Positions 17,949 through 27,670 are shown, numbered from the stretch's first letter. The stretch: DNA of 64,000 bases from Blautia obeum ATCC 29174 (GCF_025147765.1 NZ_CP102265.1:1985001-2049000); one strand, 5' to 3'. Numbers and translations: made by a program. Notes: generated by a model not told the origin, from the sequence alone.

Positions 17949-19625
17949 TTATTTCTTTTTACCAAGTGATAGTGTAGCTGTAAAGAAACTGTACAGAGCA
18001 GCTCCGGCAAGTGAACCAGCACCCAGGATATTGAGGGTCTGCTCGTTTTCTTTGTTCTTCTTAACAAGAATATAACGAATAAGTAAAGCAATCAGGATTG
18101 TCAGACCGTTGATAGTAGATCCAACAAGAAGACCTGTTGCAAAAAGGATACCAACCTGTCTGGAACCGCCAAGGAACTGGATAATAGCACCCGGAATAGC
18201 CCAAATAAGCAGCCATTTGGCAACATCTCCGCCGGCACCTGCTTCAATCGTAGCTGCAAAAGTAGCATCAACCGGAGCAAACATCCCCTGATTGAAGTAC
18301 TGTTTTGCCATAATAGCTACAAGTATAAATGCCACTATAAAGCCAATAATCTCACTGATATACTGCTGTTTTCTTCCTTCAAGCTCAAGTTCCTGATCTT
18401 TTCCGCATCCGCGAAGGATGTAACCGCATTTGAGGTCATATGCCATATCAGAGAAAGCAGGACCTGTTGCGGAAGTATAAGCAACAAGAATTCCAAGTGG
18501 AAGTGACGGGAATCCAATCAACATACCTACGATAAGGAAAATAAGCGCTGTTGCAAATCCAGGGAACCATCCTGAATACATTGCAGAAATACCCACAATA
18601 AGTTCGGAAGCAATTGCTGCAAAAGCTGAGAAGATCACCCAGATGACCAGCTGAACAACTCCCATTTCTGACCAGATACCTGTGATCACTGCCAGAAGGA
18701 CTGCTACTACCAGGTATGCAACATATCCACCGCCTAAGGCTTTTTTCATGTTTGCCATACTGGATGTAAATTTACCAGCTGCACTGTCTCCGTCACTCTT
18801 CTTGAACAGCATACGGCCACACTGGATAAGAGATACAAGGCCGGCACCAATCATAATACCGTGAGGCATGTATTTGAACATGTTTGAAGCCATCAAGTCT
18901 GCACCTTCACCAAAGATATTGGTAATGACCGGGAAGCTGTGTCCGAAGATATCAATGATAAATCCATTTGTCTTAATGATACCGATTACAATTGATCCTA
19001 CACCAAGAGCTGTCATAGCTGCGAAATCACCGAACCATGATACGCCGAGAAGGTCTGTAGGAATACCGATCATCTTACCACCGATACCAATAACCATACC
19101 TACAATAAGAAGAAGGGCTTTCTTTCCTTTTTCTACAACTGCGAGGATAGATTCTGCAGATGCAACTCCAGGAGGCCACGCTCCTTCTGCCGGAAACATT
19201 TCGCTGTCAAATGTTTTATAAAGAATTGTTGCATCAATGATGGTTGCAAGAAATGCACCAACAAGCATAGGATACATAAGATCCATTCTGCCCATGATAA
19301 CCGGAACACCGATTGGAAGCAGGAAGCAGTTTGCTGCTGAAAATGTTGCACCTGAGATAGATGTCTGAATCATGTTCTGACAGTGGATACTCTGGTATTT
19401 CTTTAAAAATGCGATAGGTAAACGTGAAATGATAATTGCAAATAACGCTCCTACGATAGATGTGTTTGGTGCAACACCGGTACGTACGATCAGTTCAAGT
19501 CCGATAATTGCACCAAGTATGCTCATCACGATGTTCAAAATAAGAATATGTGGTGCATACGCTTTTGGATGATCAGATGCTTTAATATGCATCTGTGTGT
19601 AATCCTTGTTTGTGTTACTAGCCAT
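17949..19625 (-). CDS. OPT-family oligopeptide/metal-chelate transporter
   Basis: 558 residues with about 14 hydrophobic segments. SGATFSAANCFLLPIGVPVIMGR, EGAWPPGVASAESI and KMIGIPTDLLGVSWFGDFAAM are OPT/YSL-like loop blocks. Such proteins import small peptides or chelates by proton symport. It is the first gene downstream of pucR and leads the DUF917-DUF1177-AroM-aminopeptidase-racemase series, so it most likely brings in their substrate. The C-terminus (SLGKKK) is intact. Confidence 0.88.
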   Translation of the reverse strand: MASNTNKDYTQMHIKASDHPKAYAPHILILNIVMSILGAIIGLELIVRTGVAPNTSIVGALFAIIISRLPIAFLKKYQSIHCQNMIQTSISGATFSAANCFLLPIGVPVIMGRMDLMYPMLVGAFLATIIDATILYKTFDSEMFPAEGAWPPGVASAESILAVVEKGKKALLLIVGMVIGIGGKMIGIPTDLLGVSWFGDFAAMTALGVGSIVIGIIKTNGFIIDIFGHSFPVITNIFGEGADLMASNMFKYMPHGIMIGAGLVSLIQCGRMLFKKSDGDSAAGKFTSSMANMKKALGGGYVAYLVVAVLLAVITGIWSEMGVVQLVIWVIFSAFAAIASELIVGISAMYSGWFPGFATALIFLIVGMLIGFPSLPLGILVAYTSATGPAFSDMAYDLKCGYILRGCGKDQELELEGRKQQYISEIIGFIVAFILVAIMAKQYFNQGMFAPVDATFAATIEAGAGGDVAKWLLIWAIPGAIIQFLGGSRQVGILFATGLLVGSTINGLTILIALLIRYILVKKNKENEQTLNILGAGSLAGAALYSFFTATLSLGKKK

Positions 19626-19695
19626 ATTATCTCCTCCATTCGTAAAAAGTTCATGTGCTCATATTCCGGATAACAGCGGGCCAGAATACAAAATC

Positions 19696-19723
19696 AGCCG
19701 ATGTAGGAATGCCCACATCGGCT
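19696..19723. promoter_or_regulatory. Inverted repeat with AGCCGATG motif upstream of the OPT gene
   Basis: Arms AGCCGATGT and ACATCGGCT (9 bp) with a 10-base loop. A third copy of the core (CATCGGCTT) lies about 19764-19773. Located in the 199-base gap between pucR and the OPT gene; could be an operator cluster or an attenuator. Confidence 0.45.
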
Positions 19724-19802
19724 TCACATTCATGATTTAAGATAATATCACTTTACATTGATAAAATCATCGGCTTGAAATCACTTTTTTTCAGCAAAAT
19801 AT

Positions 19803-19817
19803 TGTGCACGATGCACA
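19803..19817. promoter_or_regulatory. Palindrome, candidate PucR-type operator
   Basis: TGTGCA-CGA-TGCACA, perfect 6-bp arms, just past the pucR stop and upstream of the OPT operon. Position fits a binding site for the adjacent regulator; this is inference. Confidence 0.45.
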
Positions 19818-19824
19818 TTTGTTT

Positions 19825-21036
19825 TTAATGTGCATACATTTTCATTTTTATAGCAAATTCCAGCTGTTCCATTATTTCTGTATCATCCAGGCTGCAATGC
19901 AACACTTCTTCGATCTTGTTGATACGATGTACCATAGTATTTCTATGTAAAAAAAGGGATTCCGCAGCAAATTTGCGGGAATTATGATTCTGAATGAGTG
20001 CTTCAAGTGTCTCGAGCAGCTGCGTATCATGAGCACGGTCATATTCCACTAATGGGCCAAGCTTACACCTGATAAATTGGTGTACTTCCGTGTCTTCAGA
20101 TATATGCAGCATAATACGATCATATTGAAGTTCATCCAAGAAAATACACTGCCACTGCTGCTTTCGGATCACGCGAATATGAAAACCTTCTTTGAGTTTT
20201 TGATAAGTATCCGCCAGTTTAAGATAATCTGACAGAGGGTTGCTGATAATTGCAGAACATGCGCAATTATTAATTTCGACAGTTTTTTGAATCATATCAT
20301 TTGCAATTGTATCAAGGAGTGTATCATTTATGGATATTCCCATGAGCGCAAAGCACATTTCTTTGCTACATATTACAGCATTTCGTATATGATTTTTTTC
20401 AAGAATTCTGGAAATTGCTTTTGTCTGTTGTTCTTTTTTCATTTCAAGAAGAAAAGAATTTTTCTCAGTTTCCAGAGACAGCGCAATCATACGCACTGGT
20501 TCTGATGGCCATTGTAAAGAGGCTGTACGATATTCTGCCTCCTCTGGCTGTGTGATCTTACGGTTGATAAGATCAAAGAATAGTCTGTTATCAAGTTCTG
20601 ATTTGTTTTCTTTTCCAATCTGATAACGAGTATCCAGTTCAATATTGCTTCTGGATTCTACGATTGCTGTCATGACAGGAAAAACAAGTTCCACAAAGCC
20701 AGCATTATTATCGAGAAAAAATAACGGAAGCTTCAGTTCATCCGCCAGTTGAAGTGCTTCTTTGGGAAAATCCTCAAAAAAACGGGTTTTGATGGCAAGC
20801 GCAGATGCATTCACCTCATTCATATCGCGGATCAGGTTCAGCAGAGCTTCTTTGTCATTTCGAATCACATATCCGGTAGTGATCAGGAGCAGGTGTTCCC
20901 TGAGCCATGGTTTGATATTAGGCTGTTCCATCATATCAAATACCTCTATCCTGCGCATGAGTCCTTCCTGACCTGCTACCAGGGAAGCAGCACCATTATT
21001 CCATATTTTTACAATATCTTTAACACGTAATTTCAT
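19825..21036 (-). CDS. PucR-family transcriptional regulator
   Basis: 403 residues. The N-terminal PucR sensor domain reads MKLRVKDIVKIWNNGAASL...GLMRRIEVFDM, with the LLLITTGYVIRND block. The C-terminus (ETLEALIQNHNSRKFAAES, then LFLHRNTMVHRINKIEEVL) is the PucR/CdaR HTH domain. The middle is a GGDEF-like degenerate domain as in CdaR. It lies directly upstream of the OPT cluster and downstream of an AEC transporter, and family members usually activate catabolic genes for purines, sugar acids or amino acids, so it is the likely activator of this cluster. Confidence 0.9.
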   Translation of the reverse strand: MKLRVKDIVKIWNNGAASLVAGQEGLMRRIEVFDMMEQPNIKPWLREHLLLITTGYVIRNDKEALLNLIRDMNEVNASALAIKTRFFEDFPKEALQLADELKLPLFFLDNNAGFVELVFPVMTAIVESRSNIELDTRYQIGKENKSELDNRLFFDLINRKITQPEEAEYRTASLQWPSEPVRMIALSLETEKNSFLLEMKKEQQTKAISRILEKNHIRNAVICSKEMCFALMGISINDTLLDTIANDMIQKTVEINNCACSAIISNPLSDYLKLADTYQKLKEGFHIRVIRKQQWQCIFLDELQYDRIMLHISEDTEVHQFIRCKLGPLVEYDRAHDTQLLETLEALIQNHNSRKFAAESLFLHRNTMVHRINKIEEVLHCSLDDTEIMEQLEFAIKMKMYAH

Positions 21037-21073
21037 TTATATATTCTCACTATCCTCCTGAAGAAACGTTATT

Positions 21074-22006
21074 TTAAAGTGAAATCAGACCAAAAAGTAA
21101 TGGAATGATGAGCATACAGAATAAAGTTGTTGTTACTACTGCCGTGGAAGCATATTCCTCATCCAGATGATACTGTTCCGCAATCATACTGGAAGTTGTC
21201 ATGGATGGAGCTGCACTGATCAACATAAGAATCATACTTTCAACATTTGTGAGAAAATGATGGGAAATAAAATAAACAATCAGTGGAATCACGAGTATCT
21301 TTGTAAACACAAGTACAAGGATAGATCTGTATTTAAAAATATTTGTGAGCTTCATAAATCCAAGACTGCATCCCAGATAAATCAGTCCCCAGCTGTAACA
21401 GGTGTTTCCAACAGAATCTATGGTGTTCATGATCATATCAGGAACTGGAATGTGAAAACTGGTCAGACATAATCCAAGTATGATAGAAATGAAAATCGGA
21501 TTCATGATGATTTTTTTCCACGGATTTTCTTTCTGTCCTACTCCATTCGTAAATAATGTAAATCCAAGAGTCCAGACCAAAGTAGTATCAATGACCGAAC
21601 AAATCGGGATATAAACATTACCGCCCTGATCGCCGAACAGAGTCATGATCAGAGGAATCACAAGAAATCCATAATTACCGCCAACAGAACAACCACGGTG
21701 TACATTAGATGTTGTTCCGCTTAAGTGGCAGATTCTGCTTCCAAGGATACCTCCTGCTGCCATGATGAAGTACATGAGAATCTGTGCAATGACCATTCTG
21801 CCATAACGGGCCATTGTATAAAAGGTAGTCTGATTTTCCCAGATCAGCGAAATTGTCAATGCCGGCAACACAATCTTCAAAAGGAAACCGGAAATAGATG
21901 ACATGGCCTCTTTTTTGATCACACCAATACGTGATGCGGTAAAGCCGATAAGTACAAGTAAAAGAAATCCTGCCATTTTGGGAAGGATTGCTATCATATA
22001 ATTCAT
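21074..22006 (-). CDS. AEC-family (auxin-efflux-carrier-like) transporter
   Basis: 310 residues with ten hydrophobic segments. GFLLKIVLPALTISLIW, the centre GCSVGGNYGFLVIPLIMTLFG and the end APSMTTSSMIAEQY are typical of AEC/malate-permease proteins. Likely moves an organic acid or amino-acid-like solute. Thirty-seven bases upstream of pucR on the same strand, so it may be co-transcribed with the regulator and belong to the catabolic locus. Confidence 0.87.
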   Translation of the reverse strand: MNYMIAILPKMAGFLLLVLIGFTASRIGVIKKEAMSSISGFLLKIVLPALTISLIWENQTTFYTMARYGRMVIAQILMYFIMAAGGILGSRICHLSGTTSNVHRGCSVGGNYGFLVIPLIMTLFGDQGGNVYIPICSVIDTTLVWTLGFTLFTNGVGQKENPWKKIIMNPIFISIILGLCLTSFHIPVPDMIMNTIDSVGNTCYSWGLIYLGCSLGFMKLTNIFKYRSILVLVFTKILVIPLIVYFISHHFLTNVESMILMLISAAPSMTTSSMIAEQYHLDEEYASTAVVTTTLFCMLIIPLLFGLISL

Positions 22007-22029
22007 AATAATCTCCTCGAGTCATCCCT

Positions 22030-23391
22030 TCAGCCCTGTGTCAGGATGTTTCTGTGAACTTTGCGTCTGACAAAATAGAAACAGATTACCTGCATAAGAA
22101 TTGTCAGAATCCAGGACACAGGATATGAAATGAAAAGGAAAGAAAGGGATCTATTATGAGGAAACAATCCAAAGATCCATACGATTCGTGTTCCAACGGT
22201 ACCTATGATAGACAAAATCATTGGTACACCAGAATGTCCCATTCCACGAAGTGCACCGGGAATCAGATCCATGATTCCGCAACAGAAATACGGTACGGTT
22301 GTATAGGCAAGAATTTCAATCCCACACTGGATAACGTCCGGATCACTGGTATACAGACGCAACAATTCATTACCAAAAAAATAAGCTCCACATCCCAATG
22401 TAAAAGAAAATGCAAAGGATAGGATAATACAGTCAAGAAGCACTTTGTCCATACGTTTTGTTTTCCGTACTCCATAATTCTGACTGGTAAAGCTCATACA
22501 GGATTGTGTAACAGAGTTTACAGATACATACAGAAATCCAAAAATATTATTTGCTGCAGTATATCCTGCCATTGCAATCGAACCAAAAGAGTTCACAGAA
22601 GATTGCAACAAAGCATTTGACAGGTTGATGACGGTACTCTGAATACCCGCCGGAATGCCCACTTGAAAAATTTGTTTCAGATAAAAGCTTTTTATCGTGA
22701 GTTTTGAGAATCTGAGCTGATAGCTTCCTTCTGAACGGTAAAGACATCGTAATACCAGAATACAGGAGATGCACTGAGAAACAATTGTTCCGATAGCAAC
22801 TCCGGCTACACCCATGTTAAAAGCAACGACAAGGAGCATATTCAGACCTGCATTCGCAAGACCAGATATGATCAAAAAGATCAACGGACGTTTCGTATCT
22901 CCTACTGCTCTCAGAATAGCTGCACCATAGTTATAAAGCATAAAAAATGGCATTCCCAGAAAATAAATTCGCATATAGAGTGTGGACTGGTCAATAACAT
23001 TATCCGGAGTACCCATAATTTCCAATGCAAGCCGTGAAAAAAGAAGTCCTACAACTGCCATGATCATACCGCTTACGAATGCCAGGGCAATGGCTGTATG
23101 TACCGTTTCCGACATTTCTTTGTTTTTTCCCGAAGCATAAAAACGTGCAGCAAGCACATTGGCACCAAGGGATATTCCAATAAATAAGTTCGTAAAAACA
23201 GCAATCAGCGCAGTCGTTGAACCAACTGCCGCAAGTGCTTCGCTTCCTGTAAACTGACCGACGACGATGATATCCACTGCATTGAACATTAACTGCAGGA
23301 TTCCAGAAAGCATCAATGGCAAGGAAAATGAAACCAGTTTGTCCATGATCGTGCCGTTGCACATATCAATTTCATATTTGTTATTTTTCAA
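22030..23391 (-). CDS. MATE-family multidrug/solute exporter
   Basis: About 453 residues, 12 membrane segments in two similar halves: LMLSGILQLMFNAVDIIVVG opens the first half and GIPAGIQSTVINLSNALLQ the second, both MATE signatures. Probably Na+- or H+-driven export. The listed ATG at 23430 has no site; GGGGGA sits 6 bases before a TTG at 23391, which I prefer, although an internal ATG (MCNGTIMDKL) would also make a normal-length protein. Its stop is 23 bases from the AEC gene start. Confidence 0.88.
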   Translation of the reverse strand: MKNNKYEIDMCNGTIMDKLVSFSLPLMLSGILQLMFNAVDIIVVGQFTGSEALAAVGSTTALIAVFTNLFIGISLGANVLAARFYASGKNKEMSETVHTAIALAFVSGMIMAVVGLLFSRLALEIMGTPDNVIDQSTLYMRIYFLGMPFFMLYNYGAAILRAVGDTKRPLIFLIISGLANAGLNMLLVVAFNMGVAGVAIGTIVSQCISCILVLRCLYRSEGSYQLRFSKLTIKSFYLKQIFQVGIPAGIQSTVINLSNALLQSSVNSFGSIAMAGYTAANNIFGFLYVSVNSVTQSCMSFTSQNYGVRKTKRMDKVLLDCIILSFAFSFTLGCGAYFFGNELLRLYTSDPDVIQCGIEILAYTTVPYFCCGIMDLIPGALRGMGHSGVPMILSIIGTVGTRIVWIFGLFPHNRSLSFLFISYPVSWILTILMQVICFYFVRRKVHRNILTQG

Positions 23392-23484
23392 AACTACTCC
23401 CCCTAAGTTTCTAATACTATCAATTTCCATATGCCATTATACAGGTATGAATTTTCTTTTTCAAGCCATAAGCAGAACAAACCG

Positions 23485-23527
23485 ACAAAAAAACCCTCAC
23501 GATACAGTTTCCTGTAAAGTGAGGGTC
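23485..23527 (-). terminator. Hairpin terminator between ppdK and the MATE gene
   Basis: ACCCTCAC / GTGAGGGT outer arms with an inner TACAG/CTGTA stem; T7 follows on the minus strand. It lies past the ppdK stop. Confidence 0.8.
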
Positions 23528-23589
23528 GGTATTACTCTGTTGGGACACAAATATTAGGCTATTTTAGTTTGCCTTATAACAACATCAAC

Positions 23590-26220
23590 TTATGCATTCT
23601 TCTCAGCGATTGCTGCCTGTGCTGCTGCAAGACGAGCGATCGGTACACGGAATGGTGAGCAGGATACATAGTTAAGACCGATCTTATGGCAGAACTCTAC
23701 AGAGGACGGATCTCCACCGTGTTCTCCACAGATACCTACATGAAGATTCGGGTTAACCGGTCTTCCAAGTTCGATTGCCATCTTCATCAGTTTGCCAACG
23801 CCAACCTGATCAAGTTTAGCAAATGGATCATTCTCGAAGATCTTAGCATCATAGTATGCGTTCAGGAATTTACCTGCATCATCACGAGAGAAGCCATATG
23901 TCATCTGTGTAAGGTCGTTTGTACCGAAGCAGAAGAAGTCAGCTTCTTTAGCGATTTCATCAGCAGTAAGAGCTGCTCTCGGGATCTCGATCATAGTACC
24001 AACTTCATACTGAAGGTCGGAACCAGCTGCTTTGATCTCAGCGTCTGCAGTTTCTACTACGAATTTCTTAACATATTTAAGCTCTTTGATATCGCCAACA
24101 AGCGGAATCATGATTTCCGGTTTGATTGCCCAATCCGGATGAGCATTTTTAACTTTGATTGCTGCACGGATAACAGCTGTTGTCTGCATCTTAGCAATTT
24201 CTGGATAAGTAACTGCAAGACGGCATCCACGATGGCCCATCATCGGGTTGAATTCATGGAGAGAATCAATGATTGTCTTGATTTCTTCAACAGTTTTGCC
24301 CTGAGCATCTGCAAGTTTCTTGATGTCAGCTTCTTCTGTAGGAACGAACTCATGAAGCGGCGGATCCAGGAAACGGATAGTAACCGGGTTACCTTCCAGA
24401 GCTTCAAACAGTCCTTCGAAGTCTCCCTGCTGATATGGAAGAACTTTTGCAAGAGCTTTTTCTCTTTCTTCAACTGTTGTAGAGCAGATCATTTCACGGA
24501 ATGCATCGATACGTCCCTCACCGAAGAACATATGCTCTGTACGGCAAAGACCGATACCTTCTGCACCAAGCTCAACTGCTTTCTTAGCGTCAGCCGGTGT
24601 ATCTGCATTTGTACGAACTTTCATAGTTCTGTATTTGTCAGCCCAAGCCATGATACGGCCGAACTCACCAGCGATTGTAGCGTCTACAGTCGGAATGATT
24701 CCGTCGTAGATGTTACCTGTTGTACCATCGATGGAGATGAAGTCTCCTTCGTGGAATTCTTTTCCAGCCAGTGTGAATTTCTTGTTTTCTTCATCCATAG
24801 CGATATCACCGCATCCGGATACACAGCACTCACCCATACCACGGGCAACTACTGCAGCGTGAGAAGTCATACCACCACGAACTGTCAGGATACCCTGAGC
24901 AGATTTCATACCTGTGATATCTTCTGGAGATGTCTCAAGACGAACCAGAACAACTTTTTCTCCTCTTTCTGCCCATTCAACAGCGTCATCAGCTGTGAAT
25001 ACGATCTTACCGCAAGCAGCTCCTGGAGAAGCTCCAAGACCTTTGCCCATCGGTGTAGCGGCTTTCAGAGCAGCTGCATCGAACTGCGGATGAAGCAGAG
25101 TGTCAAGGTTACGTGGATCGATCATTGCTACAGCTTCTTCTTCTGTTCTCATTCCCTCATCTACAAGGTCACAAGCGATCTTCAGAGCAGCCTGAGCAGT
25201 TCTCTTACCATTACGTGTCTGCAGCATGTACAGTTTACCATGTTCTACAGTGAACTCCATGTCCTGCATATCTCTGTAGTGATCTTCCAGAGTTTTGCAA
25301 ACCTGTTTGAACTGTACGAATGCTTCTGGGAATTTCTGTTCCATTTCAGTGATATGCATAGGTGTACGAACACCAGCAACAACGTCTTCACCCTGAGCAT
25401 TTGTCAGGAATTCGCCGAACAGACCATTAGCTCCTGTAGCAGGGTCACGTGTGAAGGCAACACCTGTACCACAGTCATCTCCCATGTTACCGAATGCCAT
25501 CATCTGTACGTTTACAGCGGTACCCCAGGAATATGGAATATCGTTGTCACGACGATAAACGTTTGCACGCGGGTTGTCCCAAGAACGGAATACGGCTTTG
25601 ATAGCACCCATTAACTGTTCCTTCGGATCAGTTGGGAAATCAGCACCGATTTTTTCTTTATATTCAGCTTTGAACTGTTCTGCAAGTTCTTTAAGGTCTT
25701 CAGCTGTAAGTTCAACGTCCTGTTTAACGCCTCTCTTAGTTTTCATTTCGTCGATCAGCTCTTCGAAATATTTCTTACCAACTTCCATAACTACGTCAGA
25801 GTACATCTGAATGAATCTTCTGTAGCAGTCCCAAGCCCAACGTGGGTTGTTGGATTTTTCTGCAAGAGTATTAACTACTTCTTCATTTAAACCAAGGTTC
25901 AGGATAGTATCCATCATACCAGGCATGGAAGCTCTGGCACCAGAACGAACGGAAACAAGCAGAGGATTTTCTTTGTCACCGAATTTCTTACCGGTAACTC
26001 CTTCCATTTTAGTGATTGCTTCCATGATCTGAGCCATGATCTCATCATTGATCTGTCTTCCGTCTTCATAGTACTGAGTACAAGCTTCTGTTGTGATTGT
26101 GAAGCCCTGCGGTACAGGAAGACCAAGGTTAGTCATTTCAGCAAGGTTGGCACCTTTACCACCCAGAAGGTTTCTCATATTAGCGTTACCTTCTGTAAAC
26201 ATGTAAACCCATTTTGCCAT
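23590..26220 (-). CDS. ppdK: Pyruvate phosphate dikinase
   Basis: Reversible PEP + AMP + PPi to pyruvate + ATP + phosphate. 876 residues, standard length. N-terminal ATP-grasp domain (GGKGANLAEMTNLGLPVPQGFT; RSGARASMPGMMDTILNLG), central phosphohistidine domain with TSHAAVVARGMGECCVSG (catalytic His), and a C-terminal PEP/pyruvate TIM barrel (GIGLCRTEHMF; NPNLHVGICGEHGGDP). Next to a PPi-type phosphofructokinase, it fits PPi-linked glycolysis in a fermenter. ATG 26220 has AGGAGG. It has its own promoter and a terminator. Confidence 0.98.
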   Translation of the reverse strand: MAKWVYMFTEGNANMRNLLGGKGANLAEMTNLGLPVPQGFTITTEACTQYYEDGRQINDEIMAQIMEAITKMEGVTGKKFGDKENPLLVSVRSGARASMPGMMDTILNLGLNEEVVNTLAEKSNNPRWAWDCYRRFIQMYSDVVMEVGKKYFEELIDEMKTKRGVKQDVELTAEDLKELAEQFKAEYKEKIGADFPTDPKEQLMGAIKAVFRSWDNPRANVYRRDNDIPYSWGTAVNVQMMAFGNMGDDCGTGVAFTRDPATGANGLFGEFLTNAQGEDVVAGVRTPMHITEMEQKFPEAFVQFKQVCKTLEDHYRDMQDMEFTVEHGKLYMLQTRNGKRTAQAALKIACDLVDEGMRTEEEAVAMIDPRNLDTLLHPQFDAAALKAATPMGKGLGASPGAACGKIVFTADDAVEWAERGEKVVLVRLETSPEDITGMKSAQGILTVRGGMTSHAAVVARGMGECCVSGCGDIAMDEENKKFTLAGKEFHEGDFISIDGTTGNIYDGIIPTVDATIAGEFGRIMAWADKYRTMKVRTNADTPADAKKAVELGAEGIGLCRTEHMFFGEGRIDAFREMICSTTVEEREKALAKVLPYQQGDFEGLFEALEGNPVTIRFLDPPLHEFVPTEEADIKKLADAQGKTVEEIKTIIDSLHEFNPMMGHRGCRLAVTYPEIAKMQTTAVIRAAIKVKNAHPDWAIKPEIMIPLVGDIKELKYVKKFVVETADAEIKAAGSDLQYEVGTMIEIPRAALTADEIAKEADFFCFGTNDLTQMTYGFSRDDAGKFLNAYYDAKIFENDPFAKLDQVGVGKLMKMAIELGRPVNPNLHVGICGEHGGDPSSVEFCHKIGLNYVSCSPFRVPIARLAAAQAAIAEKNA

Positions 26221-26286
26221 TTTACATTTTCCTCCTAATTATTTTGTTCTTTTCACATAAAACCTATGTTTTATACGCACATAATT

Positions 26287-26315
26287 ATTGTATAGAGTTT
26301 AGTACAAATAGTCAA
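26287..26315 (-). promoter_or_regulatory. Promoter of ppdK
   Basis: Minus strand TTGACT (26310-26315), 17-base spacer, TACAAT (26287-26292), about 67 bases upstream of the ATG. Confidence 0.75.
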
Positions 26316-26333
26316 GGTTAAACTGTCAAAAAA

Positions 26334-26360
26334 TGGGGAAAACTTTGTAAGTTTTCCCCA
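26334..26360 (-). terminator. Terminator after the PPi-phosphofructokinase gene
   Basis: Perfect 10-bp stem TGGGGAAAAC / GTTTTCCCCA with a 7-base loop, then a T-run on the minus strand. Confidence 0.88.
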
Positions 26361-26374
26361 AATCATATATTGAC

Positions 26375-27625
26375 TTATCGTTTCTTTTTTAAATTAAGTA
26401 CAAGATGTCTCGGAAGACCATTTACCATGATTGGCTGATAATCTCCCTGAATCAGAGGACTGATATAATCAACAAAATCTTTTGTTACATAGGAGGCATC
26501 TTTATTCATCCAGTTACGTGGAACAACTTTTTCTTCATTTGCTATACGGTGTACATCATAAATACCGGTCTTAGCCATATAAGGATCATCTGAAACACGG
26601 TCAATAACGATCATTTTGCCGGTATCACCTTCGTCGGCTGCTTTTACTGCTGCTCCGCCTACCATAAATGCTTCATCAATATCTACTCTGGATGCCATAT
26701 GAGAAGCGCTTCTCTGTAACGTAGAAAGCTCTACAGCTCTTGTCTTACAGCCACATTCTGCTGCAAGGAAATTTGCAAGATAAGTTGCAGTTCCGGCCAG
26801 CTGTTTATGGCCAAATGCATCAACATAATCTCCAGAACTTCCAAGTTCGCATACATAACGCCCATCTGCAAGACGGATTCCTTCAGACACTGCAATCACA
26901 ACAGAGGATTTTTTCTTGAGGAGATCTTTGACTTTGACAAGGAATTTATCAATATCAAACGGAACTTCCGGCAGATAGATAAGATCTGGTCCATCACAGT
27001 CTTCTGTACGTGCAAGTGCTGTCGCACCGGTCAGCCATCCTGCATTACGTCCCATGATCTCCATGATCGTGATCATACTCTTCTTATAGGTAAGGCCCTG
27101 TGCATCACGGATGACTTCTTTGGTAGACGCGCCAATGTATTTGGCTGCACTTCCGAAACCTGGTGTATGATCAGTCAGTGCAAGGTCATTATCAATGGTC
27201 TTTGGAACACCAAGGAATTTCTGCTTCTGGCCAGTAAGAATCGCATAATCAGAAAGTTTCTTTATGGTATCCATAGAATCGTTTCCGCCAATGTAGATAA
27301 ACGCATCAATATCCAGGCGGTTCAGGATTTCAAAGATTTTCTCATAAATTGCTTTATCTTCGTGAATCTCCGGAAGTTTGAAACGACATGATCCCAGAAA
27401 TGCCGATGGAGTACGTTTTAGCAATTCGATATCAAGCTCGGAATGAATCTGTGTAGAGAGATCGATATATTGTTCATCCAGAAGGCCCTGGATTCCGTGA
27501 AGCATGCCGTATACTTTGTCGAAACCACGTTCGATAGCGTTCTTGTATACTCCTGCCAGACTGGAATTGATTACTGATGTAGGTCCTCCGGACTGTCCTA
27601 CAATGATATTACGTTTTTTTGCCAT
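26375..27625 (-). CDS. pfp: Pyrophosphate-type 6-phosphofructokinase
   Basis: Phosphorylates fructose 6-phosphate in glycolysis. 416 residues, starting KKRNIIVGQSGGPTSVINSSL. YIGGNDSMDT has Asn-Asp where ATP enzymes have Gly-Asp-Gly, and PKTIDNDLALTDHTPGFGSA carries the PKT(x)DND motif that marks PPi-dependent enzymes; MEIMGRNAGWLTGA and the arginine-rich substrate site are present. ATG 27625 follows GGAGATGACAGC; the upstream Met at 27655 lacks a good site. PPi use is inferred from the motifs; the donor was not tested. Neighbouring ppdK also uses PPi. Confidence 0.9.
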   Translation of the reverse strand: MAKKRNIIVGQSGGPTSVINSSLAGVYKNAIERGFDKVYGMLHGIQGLLDEQYIDLSTQIHSELDIELLKRTPSAFLGSCRFKLPEIHEDKAIYEKIFEILNRLDIDAFIYIGGNDSMDTIKKLSDYAILTGQKQKFLGVPKTIDNDLALTDHTPGFGSAAKYIGASTKEVIRDAQGLTYKKSMITIMEIMGRNAGWLTGATALARTEDCDGPDLIYLPEVPFDIDKFLVKVKDLLKKKSSVVIAVSEGIRLADGRYVCELGSSGDYVDAFGHKQLAGTATYLANFLAAECGCKTRAVELSTLQRSASHMASRVDIDEAFMVGGAAVKAADEGDTGKMIVIDRVSDDPYMAKTGIYDVHRIANEEKVVPRNWMNKDASYVTKDFVDYISPLIQGDYQPIMVNGLPRHLVLNLKKKR

Positions 27626-27670
27626 GCTGTCATCTCCTTTTGTGCATTTATGCATTACATATAATGTATA

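Noticed and set aside
19825..21036. PucR regulator considered as a plain CdaR sugar-diacid regulator
   Set aside because: The N-terminal domain matches PucR rather than the diacid-recognition type, and the neighbourhood has no glucarate or glycerate genes.
23686..25614. Very long open frame (642 codons) on the plus strand opposite ppdK
   Set aside because: It mirrors the strongly coding ppdK gene, has no ribosome site and a composition unlike a real protein; a shadow frame.
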